Assembly: GCA_001642005.1 (NCBI GenBank)
Contig: LWCA01000325.1
Span: forward strand, 1 to 32,317
Direction of reading: 5' to 3'
DNA length: 32,317 nt
DNA from: Intoshia linei
Taxonomy: Eukaryota > Orthonectida > Rhopaluridae
Positions 1-8,304 of the stretch are shown here, one piece after another (the stretch's first letter is position 1; each line of letters starts with the position of its first letter). Below the pieces are notes generated by a model that saw only the letters and a list, made by a program, of their open reading frames with translations, was not told where the DNA came from and made no database searches. The position numbers and the translations under genes are program-made.

Positions 1-194
1 TAAAATTAAAAAGAGAAGCATCATGTTGATCAGGAAAATTTCAGCTTTTTATTTGCATGAGTCTAATGCAGATCCTCGAAAAAAGTTTTATTTTGTTGTC
101 TAGTGTTATATAAGTAAGTATAACACATACATTCAATTTTATATATAAGTAAAGGATAGAAATACATGTATATTTTGATTATAAATATTTTTAG

Positions 195-478
195 TTTTCA
201 ATGACAAGCATGACTGACACAAATAATTCACTAAAAGTGATAAAAGTAACACTTGATATGGATTTTTATAAATTTCTTGGAATAAGCATTGTTGGTCAAT
301 CTGATGAACACAGTGATGGTGGTATATATGTTGGCTCAATCAGAAAAGACGGCGCAGTTTATAAGAATGGTAGAATTGACCCAGGCGACATGATTTTGGA
401 AGTCAACAACATTTATTTTGGAAATATAAATAATAACAAAGCTGTAAATTATTTACGTGAAGCAGTCGAGAAAGGAGG
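195..478 (+). CDS. dsh: dsh-like exon: PDZ domain
   Basis: The acceptor AG is at 193-194 and the donor GT at 479-480. The frame starts TTT TCA ATG and ends with two bases of a Gly codon, completed by the first base of the exon at 1417. The translation shows the beta-strand LGISIVGQS, the carboxylate-binding-loop region of Dvl PDZ, then GGIYVGSI, RIDPGDMILEVN and YLREAVEKGG, in the order found in all Dvl PDZ domains. The internal Met at 201 is not the gene start, because Dvl proteins have a DIX domain of about 85 residues before PDZ. Confidence 0.88.
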
Positions 479-3400
479 GTATTTTTTTAAATATACATAC
501 TATAATGTAGATCATACAAATACAATGTATACTTACATATACTAGGTTGACTGTTATATACCACGTACAAAAAGCACCTAGCTCTGCCGAGGGCACATTA
601 GTAATAAATCTACCAAAAAAATAAATTAGCGTTGAAAATCTAACTTAAAAATCCTACTATTCACTATCATCAATCCTTTAAAGGAGTGGTTCCCAAACTT
701 GTTTTAGGTGGAACTGTGGAACTTTTTACTTTAAAGTAAATTATTCTATCGATTTGATTTTTTGAAAAAAGGAGAATTGGGCTTTTTGACCAGTAAGATG
801 TGAGTTTTGGAGTTTGATATTCATCTTACTAGCACCTGGAAAAAACTTTAATGCTTGTATTTATAGCGTCAGTATTTTAGGTTTTTTTAGGTTAGTTTTT
901 TTTTTAATGAAAATTTAATATTATTACTGTCAGTTTAATTTTTTTACTAACAATTTAATTTTTTTAATGACAAAATATTACTTTATAAAATGTGTTTATT
1001 TCTATATACTTTTTTGTGGAGTAACTTAACATAAACAAAAACTGACAAATATGTAATTGAATACTAATAAAGTACATTATATTACTGACTTTTTAATATT
1101 TACACGGACAATTTTTTTTTAAAATACTGACAGTTTCGGTAATTAAATACTGACAAATAAAAGAGTTCTCAAACTGTAATAGAAATGTGGACTTTAAAAA
1201 ATTCTAAGACTGGTAGTTATTGAAATAAACGATAACACACAGACAAACAAATCATATTATACAAGTAAGGATGTAAGCATTTCAGTCTCACATTTTTATT
1301 TAATTTTCATATTATCGGTTGTTTAAAATACTTAACTAAGACTGACATTTTTACCAATTTTTTAGAATATGATTCCGGCCTCGGCCTTGTGCTTTGTTTA
1401 TACAATAAAAGTTTAGAAAATTAACACTAATGGTTGCAAAATGTTGGAATGATGGAGCAGTAGATTTTAGTCAATCTGAGCAAATGGACGACGAAATTGA
1501 AACCTCGGCATGGACTCAACAAAGTAGGATTTTGAAAAACAAACGTCATTCAATTTCTCTAAAATCGTCAACAGCATCACTGACTAGCTCTTTACCTGAA
1601 ACTGGTAATTTAATTTTCACTTATATTTGAAAGTGGTGGTTTCATCTGTTTTGAACAATGAAAGCTTTTAATATCTCATTTACTATGAATGATTCCTCCA
1701 CAAAGAGTTCATCAACCTGTTTAGGAATAAATTCTGTTATAATTAATATAATCAAAAATTATACTTAAAAATGCTTAGATTTTTGTGGCTTAAACTTAAC
1801 CTCAAATACCGATATGACAACAATAATAAAAGCAATGTGTCAGCCAAACTCTGGATTAATTATCCGCAACCGTTCATGGTTGAAATTAAGTATTCCGAAT
1901 TCTGTAATAGGATCAGACGTAGTAGATTGGCTATACACAAATGTTGATGGGTTTGTTGTACGTAAAGACGCAAAAAAATATGCAGCAAGCTTATTAAAAT
2001 ATGGATATATTATACATTCTGTAGATAAACCCACTTTTTCAGAACAATGCTATTATACTTTCAATACTTCCGTATCCGGTATTTTTGAATAACTGATATT
2101 ATTGTTAATAAGGTTTAATTGTATTTTAATACATGATTCAGTGCTTTCCTATTTTGGGGGTCCTATTTTGAAACATGAGTTTTGAACTATTTAAAAAATT
2201 TTACATACCGAGATTGACCTTTAGAAACATAATACAATGGAAGTATGATATTGGTGAAAATGCATTTATAGTTTCTCTCCACTCAGTTTGGGAAGTTCTG
2301 ACGTAATGTATGATTTATGCATTGTTTTAATGATAATTTTCATGTTGTAGATTTATCAATTATGACAAATGAAAATTTTGAAAATTCCATTTGTTCACCT
2401 TGGAATATATCCTATAAAAATCCGCAGATATTTAATGCACACAATAAAGATAAACCAGAAATTAATATAAAATCAAAATATTTAGTTGGTAAAGGTATAT
2501 AATGTTTTATTAGAGCTGGGGTTCTACACACTATTTATAATTGTTTCAAGTTTGACTATTTTTAGGTCATTAGATTTGAATCTTATTTACATCATGTAAA
2601 TCATATTTCAATTTCATTAAATGACATGTTTTGACTAAAATAATTGATCCCTATTAAGTCTTTATGTTCTTCTATTTCTTCTATTCTCTTTCTCTTCTTC
2701 TATTTATATAATGTTCAGAATGAATTTATTTTATGAATATTTCGCTTCGTTCGTGTAGAACCGTTCTGCGTCTTAATAGGGTACAATGTACGTTCTTTAT
2801 TTAACTTGATGTACTTAGAGACTACTTGTTCTTGCATAATGAAACCAAATTATAAGAAAATTTACAACAAAATTATACCGAAAGCATTGATGAGCGAATC
2901 AAAGGACAAAAAAAACATTGATAAACGGGTCGATAGTAGTAGCAGTGATGATTTTTATTCAACTTATTCATATTGTGATTCTTTTGAAAATAAAGAAAAA
3001 AATTTTAAAAAAAATGATGGTAAATTTTAAAAATATTATTTTAGAATGATTAGTAATAATCATTGATTACATTATTTGTACAAATATTTTACTGTTATTC
3101 CTAGTTACTTGTTTAGGTTATGTTATATAACCTAACTGATTACAGTAATAAATCGATGCCTAGACGGGACATCAGAATCCTAGTACAACTTGTCGATGTT
3201 TGATACATTTTTTATATATATTTTATTTAGAGTCAATCAATCTTACAAAAAAGCACACAAAAGACAAATGTGTTAATCCTAACAAATATTATTATAACCA
3301 ACACCAGACAAGTGTAGCAAATTACACATATCAGTCAAATTTGCCTAAATTAGTATCATCTGATTCCAATTTCAATGATTCTTGCAATGAGAATGTCAAC

Positions 3401-4667
3401 ATAAAATCAAATTTACAAGGTTTTGATTCCGCTTTGGAAAATTTGACACAGCCATCAAAATATATTTCTTTAGGTAAATATACATGTTGAGTCACATTTT
3501 ATACTATACTTTAGAAAATGCAAAATTTACCAATGTTTTATAATGTTATTTTCCTTTAAAATTGTACATAAATTTTCAAACTCTTGCTTTAGTTACATTA
3601 CATTTTAATGGGTTGAGTTGATAAAACATTATCAACAATAGCACAATTTTAGCATAGTCAACACTCTACTAAGTGAACATTTGGGACTCGAATATTTAAG
3701 TGTTCATGATCGTAGAAATGGTGAACAAAAAATTTATTTACATAGTAACCGTAAAATTAAAGTTGGTATTATAACAATCACAAAAAAATATATAACTTAT
3801 TTATTAATTTTACATTTTACAAAGATAAATAAATAATAANCGTTGGTTCGAGTTTATACGTATAGTTTAAACTTGCCAGTATGGCTGCTGTAATCAAATT
3901 GACGGTAGAGCCGGTGTCTATAAGAAATTTTACAGTTTGTGATTTACATAAATGAATCACCGTGATCGTTCGAAAAATACAGTCTATCTAGTCTATCGAG
4001 GAGTTGATCAATCCAACAAAACTGTCTCTTTGGGTAGAATCTCGCATCTTGTAAGAGTTAATTATTATTTTGTAAAGAAGTCGATTATTCAAGTAAGTGT
4101 TTAATTATACAATGATAATTTAAAATAATAATTAAGATTCTTGGACAGTATAGTAACATATAGTATCAATATATCTTTAGTAAATAGTAAATATCCATAG
4201 ATATTTACTACATTTGTTTTTTAAATTATTTTTATTAAAACGTGGCTGTTAGTATTTAAGCGTTAAATATTGTACCAATTAGTTTGTCTGGTTTGTACTA
4301 TTGTTGATCCCTTCAAATTAAATACTTAAAGTTATATTTGCTAAAAGTGTGTCTGTCTGTGTATGTGTAACTAGTTATTTAGAAAACTGACTGTCCCAAC
4401 AATTTAAAAATCATAATTTTCATAATAACTCATTTCGTTCCGACGCATAAACTAAGTTAATTTTCACATAGAATCACATAAAATTTACACTTATAAACCT
4501 GGATGTGTTTGAATCAACTATAATTTGGGTGGCAAAGAAGTATATCATGTACTATATATCTTTCACTTTTAGAGGGTGCATCTTTGGCGAAATGGCATCA
4601 TTCCTCAATGTACACACTTTGTAGTTCACACGGAAGCATTATACGAATTTGGGATTTAAAGGCTTAA
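195..4667 (+). CDS. dsh: Dishevelled-like Wnt/PCP signalling adaptor, 5' end outside the window
   Basis: Dishevelled relays Frizzled signals in the cytoplasm for the Wnt/beta-catenin and planar polarity pathways. Visible exons: 195-478, 1417-1604, 1779-2078, 2351-2488 (or to 2494), 2819-3019, 3231-3473 and probably 4573-4667; all have AG/GT borders and join in phase, giving about 482 residues. The first exon holds the PDZ domain with the family hallmark LGISIVGQS and GGIYVGSI. The second finishes PDZ (VAKCW) and carries a Ser-rich linker ending in SSLPET. The third is the DEP domain (IGSDVVDWLY, FSEQCYYTF). The later exons are low-complexity and Asn/Ser/Lys-rich, with only an SPW motif recalling the Dvl tail. 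The DIX domain and start codon are upstream of base 1. The protein is much more divergent than typical arthropod Dsh, so a paralogue or a fast-evolving lineage is possible. No frameshift or internal stop is seen. Confidence 0.83.
479..1416 (+). other. Intron of the dsh-like gene with a degraded hAT-like end and repeated TACTGACA-type motifs
   Basis: This 938-bp intron has no credible ORF. At 684-700 the sequence GAGTGGTTCCCAAACTT looks like the terminal repeat of hAT-superfamily elements, followed by the usual GGTGGAAC context. No matching right end was found. From about 870 to 1345 the motif ACTGACA/ACTGTCAG recurs many times between T-rich stretches, suggesting an old degenerate repeat. Confidence 0.4.
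1417..1604 (+). CDS. dsh: dsh-like exon: end of PDZ and Ser-rich linker
   Basis: The exon starts after AG at 1415-1416 and completes the split Gly codon of the PDZ exon. It continues KLTLMVAKCW, the last PDZ strand of Dvl proteins, then a linker rich in Ser/Thr ending SSLPET. The corresponding vertebrate linker ends in a similar SSIPDTE stretch just before DEP. The donor is at 1605-1606 (phase 1). Confidence 0.82.
1779..2078 (+). CDS. dsh: dsh-like exon: DEP domain
   Basis: The exon follows AG at 1777-1778 and ends before GT at 2079-2080, with the same phase (1) at both ends. It encodes the whole DEP domain, which in Dvl binds membrane lipid and Frizzled: SGLIIRNRSWLKLSIPN, IGSDVVDWLY, KKYAASLLKYGYI, FSEQCYYTF. 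The basic patch around KKYAASLL is kept, including the Lys that is mutated in the fly dsh1 planar-polarity allele (homology inference). The IGSDVVDWLY form resembles the vertebrate version more than the Drosophila one. Confidence 0.88.
2351..3473 (+). CDS. dsh: dsh-like exons 4-6: poorly conserved C-terminal tail
   Basis: Three exons continue the frame: 2351-2488 (an alternative donor at 2495 adds two codons), 2819-3019 and 3231-3473. Each begins and ends in phase 1, so all joins keep the frame. The first includes SPWNISYKNP, weakly like the Pro-Trp region after DEP in Dvl. The second is Lys-rich with a run of Ser-Ser-Ser-Ser-Asp-Asp. The third is Asn/Ser-rich. No named domain is visible. The exons are supported mainly by consistent phase and clean splice sites. 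Confidence 0.6.
2649..2781. mobile_element. Small inverted-repeat element (MITE-like) in a dsh intron
   Basis: A perfect 10-bp inverted repeat, CCCTATTAAG at 2649-2658 and CTTAATAGGG at 2772-2781, bounds 133 bp. Inside are a pyrimidine tract at about 2667-2705 and a small palindromic TAGAACCGTTCTGCG region. It carries no coding capacity. The family is unknown. Confidence 0.45.
3840..3840. other. Ambiguous base (N), possible assembly join
   Basis: This is the only N in the window. It falls exactly between the end of a transposon subterminal block that recurs at 5046-5163 and the truncated protease fragment. The copy at 5163 continues with unrelated sequence, so the N may mark a low-confidence join rather than a simple miscall. 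Confidence 0.5.
3841..3987 (-). pseudogene. LTR-retroelement aspartic protease fragment
   Basis: Read on the minus strand, 49 codons without a stop include FLIDTGSTVNLI, the active-site motif of retroelement aspartic proteases (D-T-G-S at 3918-3907). A stop precedes it at 3988-3990, and the frame runs into the ambiguous base at 3840. No reverse transcriptase, integrase or LTR is visible nearby. It is therefore a fragment, probably of a Ty3/gypsy- or BEL-type element. Confidence 0.6.
4185..4210. repeat. Perfect 11-bp inverted repeat with 4-nt loop
   Basis: The arms TAGTAAATATC and GATATTTACTA flank CATA. The stem is all A/T apart from one G:C pair. It lies in repeat-derived sequence and shows no T-run that would suggest a terminator. 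A transposon end or simple palindrome is the likeliest explanation. Confidence 0.5.
4573..4667 (+). CDS. Candidate terminal exon encoding a WD40-like blade
   Basis: The acceptor AG is at 4571-4572. Two bases complete the phase-1 codon left by the dsh-like exon ending at 3473. The frame then reads about 31 codons to TAA at 4665-4667 and ends IIRIWDLKA, the classic end of a WD40 blade (SSHGSIIRIWDL). This is not the conserved Dvl C-terminus. It may be the true last exon of a rearranged dsh-like gene, or an exon of a WD-repeat gene whose other exons are missing near the ambiguous base at 3840. Splicing to the dsh exons is inferred from phase only. Confidence 0.4.
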
Positions 4668-4950
4668 TTTAATTTAATACAGTCAATCCTGTTTAATATA
4701 AAAATAATGCTAACAAATTTTATAAGTCTTCATATTACAGCGTAATATATGAAGTCTGAAATAATATTAAAAAAACAATTAAATTTCAAGTGTAAAATGT
4801 TATTTTAAAATGCGTGTCTACTTAAATCCAAATATTTTTACTAAAAATCAAAATTTAATATACATCCGCTTATTTGTAAAAATAATAAATTAGTGAATGA
4901 ATATTTATGAAACATAAGTGTCGTTAAAAAGTAATATGCATTTATTGGTA

Positions 4951-5050
4951 GGTAAAAGTGGGATTTTCTCTTAAGGTTTAGTAAAACTTGATTTTTCCAT
5001 TAATGGTTGGTAAAATTGGGATTTTTCCATTAAAGTTTGGTAAAAGTGGA
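4951..5050. repeat. Minisatellite, about 3.3 units of about 30 bp
   Basis: Units of the form GGTAAAAKTGGGATTTTTCC-ATTAAGGTTTG start near 4951, 4981 and 5010, with a partial unit from 5040. Units differ at a few positions. It directly abuts the second copy of the pogo-like subterminal block. Confidence 0.65.
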
Positions 5051-5202
5051 ACAAAACATTTATTTGCACAATAACCGTAAAATTAAAGTTGATGTATCAA
5101 TTCAAAAAAAATATATAACTTATTTATTAATTTTACATTTTACAAAGATAAATAAATAATAAACATTATTATAAAAATTATATCAATTTATTTTTTTCTT
5201 TC

Positions 5203-5577
5203 TTAAGTAGAACCAAAGTAATCAGTTATTTTTAATGATCTTGCCAATTTTTCAGACTTTATTTCCTGCATTAAAATCCATACACTAGATAATTTTTCTG
5301 GGTTATGAATCATAAAAAATGTTGTTAATTTTTTAGCATGATAATTAGCTTTTAATGGAAAGACATAATGTAACAGGTAAGATTTTTGCGTCTTCAAGTT
5401 CAGACATTAGTAGATTTTCTTCATATGTATTATTTTTTTCAATTTTTATTGTATACATTGTGTTTTGAAGCAAGAAAACGTTGTTTATTACTTTGTCTTC
5501 ATCAACAAAATGAATTAGTTCTTTCTTTGTAGATGCAGCTAAATCTTTTCTTTTTTTTAAATTTTCTTTGTTCATGT
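5203..5577 (-). pseudogene. Internally deleted transposase remnant of the pogo/Tigger-like element
   Basis: A start codon near 5575 opens MNKENLKKRKDLAASTKKEL, which resembles the N-terminal DNA-binding helix region of pogo/Tigger transposases (KRKDLS-type start). After about 60 residues the frame shifts to another reading frame that ends ITDYFGST at 5203. The catalytic DDE region expected in the middle is absent. I infer a non-autonomous, deleted copy. Family assignment rests on the N-terminal motif and the surrounding terminal repeats, not on a database search. Confidence 0.45.
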
Positions 5578-5910
5578 TGCAAAAATAAAAAATTTTCGAA
5601 ATGCACGTTTTGTATACAATAATTGTGAATAACAATTAGAACTTCACTTTAATTTGAATAAATCATGTTCATCGTTCACGTAGTAGAATGTTCACGATTC
5701 ATTTACTTTTTTCATAGTAGATGATAACAAATTTTTTTTGTTGTTCATTATTGGAGAAGTTCACGTTATAGAGGGTTCACGTTATAGAGGGTTGACTGTA
5801 ATAGGTTGTGAAATGGAATTTATATCAAATGCATAAACAATTTTAAATACAAGTATTTTAATTGGATATATGATAAAACGTCGACCAGTGATTCTTGATA
5901 GGTGCGCCAG

Positions 5911-6240
5911 CGCGCGCTGATCCATTTAAAATAAATTTTTATTTTGTAAATATTTTATAGAAAAAAATGTTTGAGTCCAAAATTTGGACTCCAAATTGTC
6001 AAATGAGGCAATTCTTCTTAGAAAGTTATGGAAAAATTAAAAATCTAAACATTCAATAGTCTTAATAGTGTTACAATATATATAACAATTTTCAATGTTA
6101 ACATTCATTTTCAACAAAAAAACTTACTGTTTACCATTTTTTTGTGAAACTTATTTTATTAACAGACGTGATAACAAACAAATGTAAAACAAAAAATTTT
6201 ATATAATTAATGGTCCTAGAATTTAAAAATAAAAAATTAT
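5911..6240. repeat. Dispersed repeat copy with a GAGTCCAAA palindrome
   Basis: At 5973-5991 GAGTCCAAA-A-TTTGGACTC forms a near-perfect palindrome, found again at 28273-28289. The stretch TATTTTATTAACA...AATTAAYGGTCCTARAATT at about 6150-6225 recurs near 26310-26365. These match a dispersed non-coding element present in at least two more places in this window (about 26200-26400 and 28250-28640). Boundaries are approximate. Confidence 0.4.
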
Positions 6241-6374
6241 CTTCACATAAATATCAAAACACCAAAATGGTGGTATTGAGGTCTGGATGTAATTATTTTA
6301 AAATAGATTATGTTTATTAAAATTAGGGATTAATTAATTATTAAATTAAAAATTAATTGCCGCTCACTTTAAGA

Positions 6375-6518
6375 CAGTGTTGCTTAACCGGTAAGTCAAA
6401 TATTGTTGAAGTTGAATGTCTTCTTTTTTTTTTATAATAATCATATATTTTTATCACAATTTTGTTAGAGGGCCCAAATAAGGAAGTAATTAGCTAGTAA
6501 AAAAGTAGGGAATCACTA
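6375..6518. mobile_element. hAT-type MITE, 144 bp, with perfect 8-bp target duplication
   Basis: The element starts CAGTGTTGCTTAAC and ends GTAGGGAATCACTA, imperfect inverted ends of the hAT type. Both sides carry the identical octamer CTTTAAGA (6367-6374 and 6519-6526). An 8-bp duplication is diagnostic of hAT insertion. It has no coding capacity. The intact duplication implies a fairly recent insertion. Confidence 0.75.
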
Positions 6519-6675
6519 CTTTAAGATATTGGTTTTAATTCCTGAGCCAGAAATCCCGACTAAAATATTTAGTCCTGAATATATCAGGTTTCAAAACTCA
6601 TTTGGTCTACATTCCCTTAAAAAAATTTTCTGAAAAAAAGTGCGATCAGTGGTAAAATTTTGAGTCAAAAGTAAA

Positions 6676-6983
6676 AATCAGAGATCTTGGTGGGATGTCA
6701 TCATAACTTCCAGACCAGCATCGTCATCACAATCTTAAAATAAGAAAAATATACATGCAATCAGGTAGGGGCGAAGAGACAATCATATTCTGTCAGATCA
6801 ACTATGTTATCATCACATGCAAAAAACAAAATTGCTTAAATCAGAGATCTTGGTGGGATGTCATCATAACTTCCAGACAAGTATCGTCATCACAATCTTA
6901 AATAAGAAAAATACTAGTGCAATCAGATAGGGGCGAAGAGACAATCATATTCTGTCAGATCAACTATGTTATCATCACATGCA
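6676..6983. repeat. Two-copy direct repeat, 163-bp period
   Basis: Copy 1 at 6676-6821 and copy 2 at 6839-6983 are nearly identical, beginning ATCAGAGATCTTGGTGGG and ending ATGTTATCATCACATGCA, with scattered single-base differences and one indel. The short spacer between copies is about 17 bp. No ORF is conserved between copies. It looks like the start of a satellite array or the tandem ends of an unknown element. Confidence 0.85.
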
Positions 6984-7878
6984 CTAAATAGATCCATAAA
7001 ATCAGATAAAAGTAGTCCTCATTAAAATCAGAGTAACTATGAAATCATCAATTTATTATATGGATTCAAACACTTTAAAACAATTATCATATTAGTAAAA
7101 TGTAAAAAAAAAATTAAAAATAAAACGAAAATACAAAACACATTGAAAAATGAACGATAATAAATGAACTACTAAACAATGTTTATTATATTTTAATTTA
7201 AACGTAGTTTACATGTTTATTTCTTCAAATTTTCAGTGTGTTCATAACAATATATTTAATATTGAACTTTATCTTATTCCATATTAAATTATTGTAAGTA
7301 ACTAACTAATGAACCAGATTATAACATGATTATACCAGAACCGATAACATACTGAACACCCTCTGCGATGCAATTTTTCAAAAAATTATTTTAAATTATC
7401 AACATTTTTGTGTATATTTATGCCCAGTTTATACACGTGGAAAAGGTAGCTAAAATTATGCAGCCTTGTTTATTGTTTGATAAATATTTTTATGATCTAT
7501 TTTTGAAATTTTTATTGGGCTGTGGATTAAATTCAATTATTATTGGAAGACCAAATATTTTTAGGCCTTATGTAGATTAACTATCCCATCAAAACCGTCT
7601 TAAATTTTAAGTTAAAATGATTTTCTAATTTTAATTTTGATAAACAAAGATCAATGAGATAAGGGTTTCAGTGATAATCAAATGTTTAGTTTAAACTTTA
7701 CGGGTATTAACGGGTAGTCAATGAAATTTACACTTATAGATTGATAAATGTAATATTGTACTTATCGAATTCATGCTAACACTGACCAGTATATATTCTG
7801 CAACCGATTTTGGAACTTTATAAAAAATTATAATCATATTACAAACACTGTAAATATATTTTAATTTGATTAATAAAT

Positions 7879-8304
7879 TCAATCCAGACTTAACAAGAGA
7901 GCAGTGCCTCTTTTAATCCAATATTCAGGTGTTTCAGTTCCTGTTTTAAGGTCTACGGAAACGACATATGATGATCTGTAGACATTTCCAGCTCGATTTG
8001 GATAATAGTAACAGGGACAAATATAAATATTTTTTTGGTTTCGTCTTTTAACTTCAGTGGGTTTAAAATGAATTGTAGGCATTGGACTGATTAATTGCAT
8101 TGGGTTTGATTCAATGATTACCGAATTTTTCTTATCCCATGCTGATCCTTGCAAATAAAATCCATTCAAATACACACCTTCCTATATTATTAATATTGTA
8201 CCCGTAAAAATTTTGTAATTATAATTTACCTTTGGTTTTTCTATTATATTGGAATCGTCAACTGTTAAGACATTAAATTCCCAACCCAAAGTGTCAATTG
8301 ATAT
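7879..8304 (-). CDS. DNAH2: DNAH2 exons 22-23: C-terminal domain end and stop
   Basis: Exon 8304-8230 (25 codons) encodes ISIDTLGWEFNVLTVDDSN. A 48-nt intron leads to 8181-7879, encoding GVYLNGFYLQGSAWD, PMPTIHFKP, CPCYYYPNRAGN and WIKRGTALLLSLD before TGA. The CPCYYYPNRAG and WIKRGTALL ends are typical of DNAH2 C-termini and support a complete 3' end. Confidence 0.94.

Larger units (their letters stand above)
3655..5800. mobile_element. Pogo/Tigger-like DNA transposon remains, composite and interrupted
   Basis: The left end at 3655 reads TA-GTCAACACTCTACTAAGTGAAC; the right end at 5800 is the inverted counterpart (GTTCACGTTATAGAGGGTTGACTG-TA). TA duplications and GTCAAC-type ends fit the Tc1/mariner-pogo group. 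A subterminal block occurs twice, at about 3721-3839 and 5046-5163, nearly identical. So this is either two overlapping copies or one copy plus a misjoined piece: an ambiguous N lies at 3840, exactly where the first block stops. Between the blocks lie a retroelement protease fragment (3841-3987), the candidate WD40-like exon, and a minisatellite (4951-5050). Confidence 0.6.
4668..7878. other. Repeat-rich intergenic region between the dsh-like gene and DNAH2
   Basis: The two genes are convergent. Apart from the mobile elements and repeats listed separately, I see no gene here. Positions 7000-7878 are AT-rich with no supported ORF; this is the downstream flank of DNAH2. On the minus strand an ATTAAA variant poly(A) signal lies at 7865-7860, 14 nt after the DNAH2 stop. 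An AATAAA lies much further down at 7516-7511. Confidence 0.55.

Noticed and set aside
1-113. Additional upstream dsh exon ending at the strong GTAAGT donor at 114
   Set aside because: The frame that would join phase 0 to the PDZ exon ends in TAA just before the donor, and the other frames contain stops. No Dvl similarity was seen.
6676-6983. CRISPR-like array
   Set aside because: There are only two long near-identical units with a 17-bp gap, in a eukaryotic genome. Repeat and spacer sizes do not fit.
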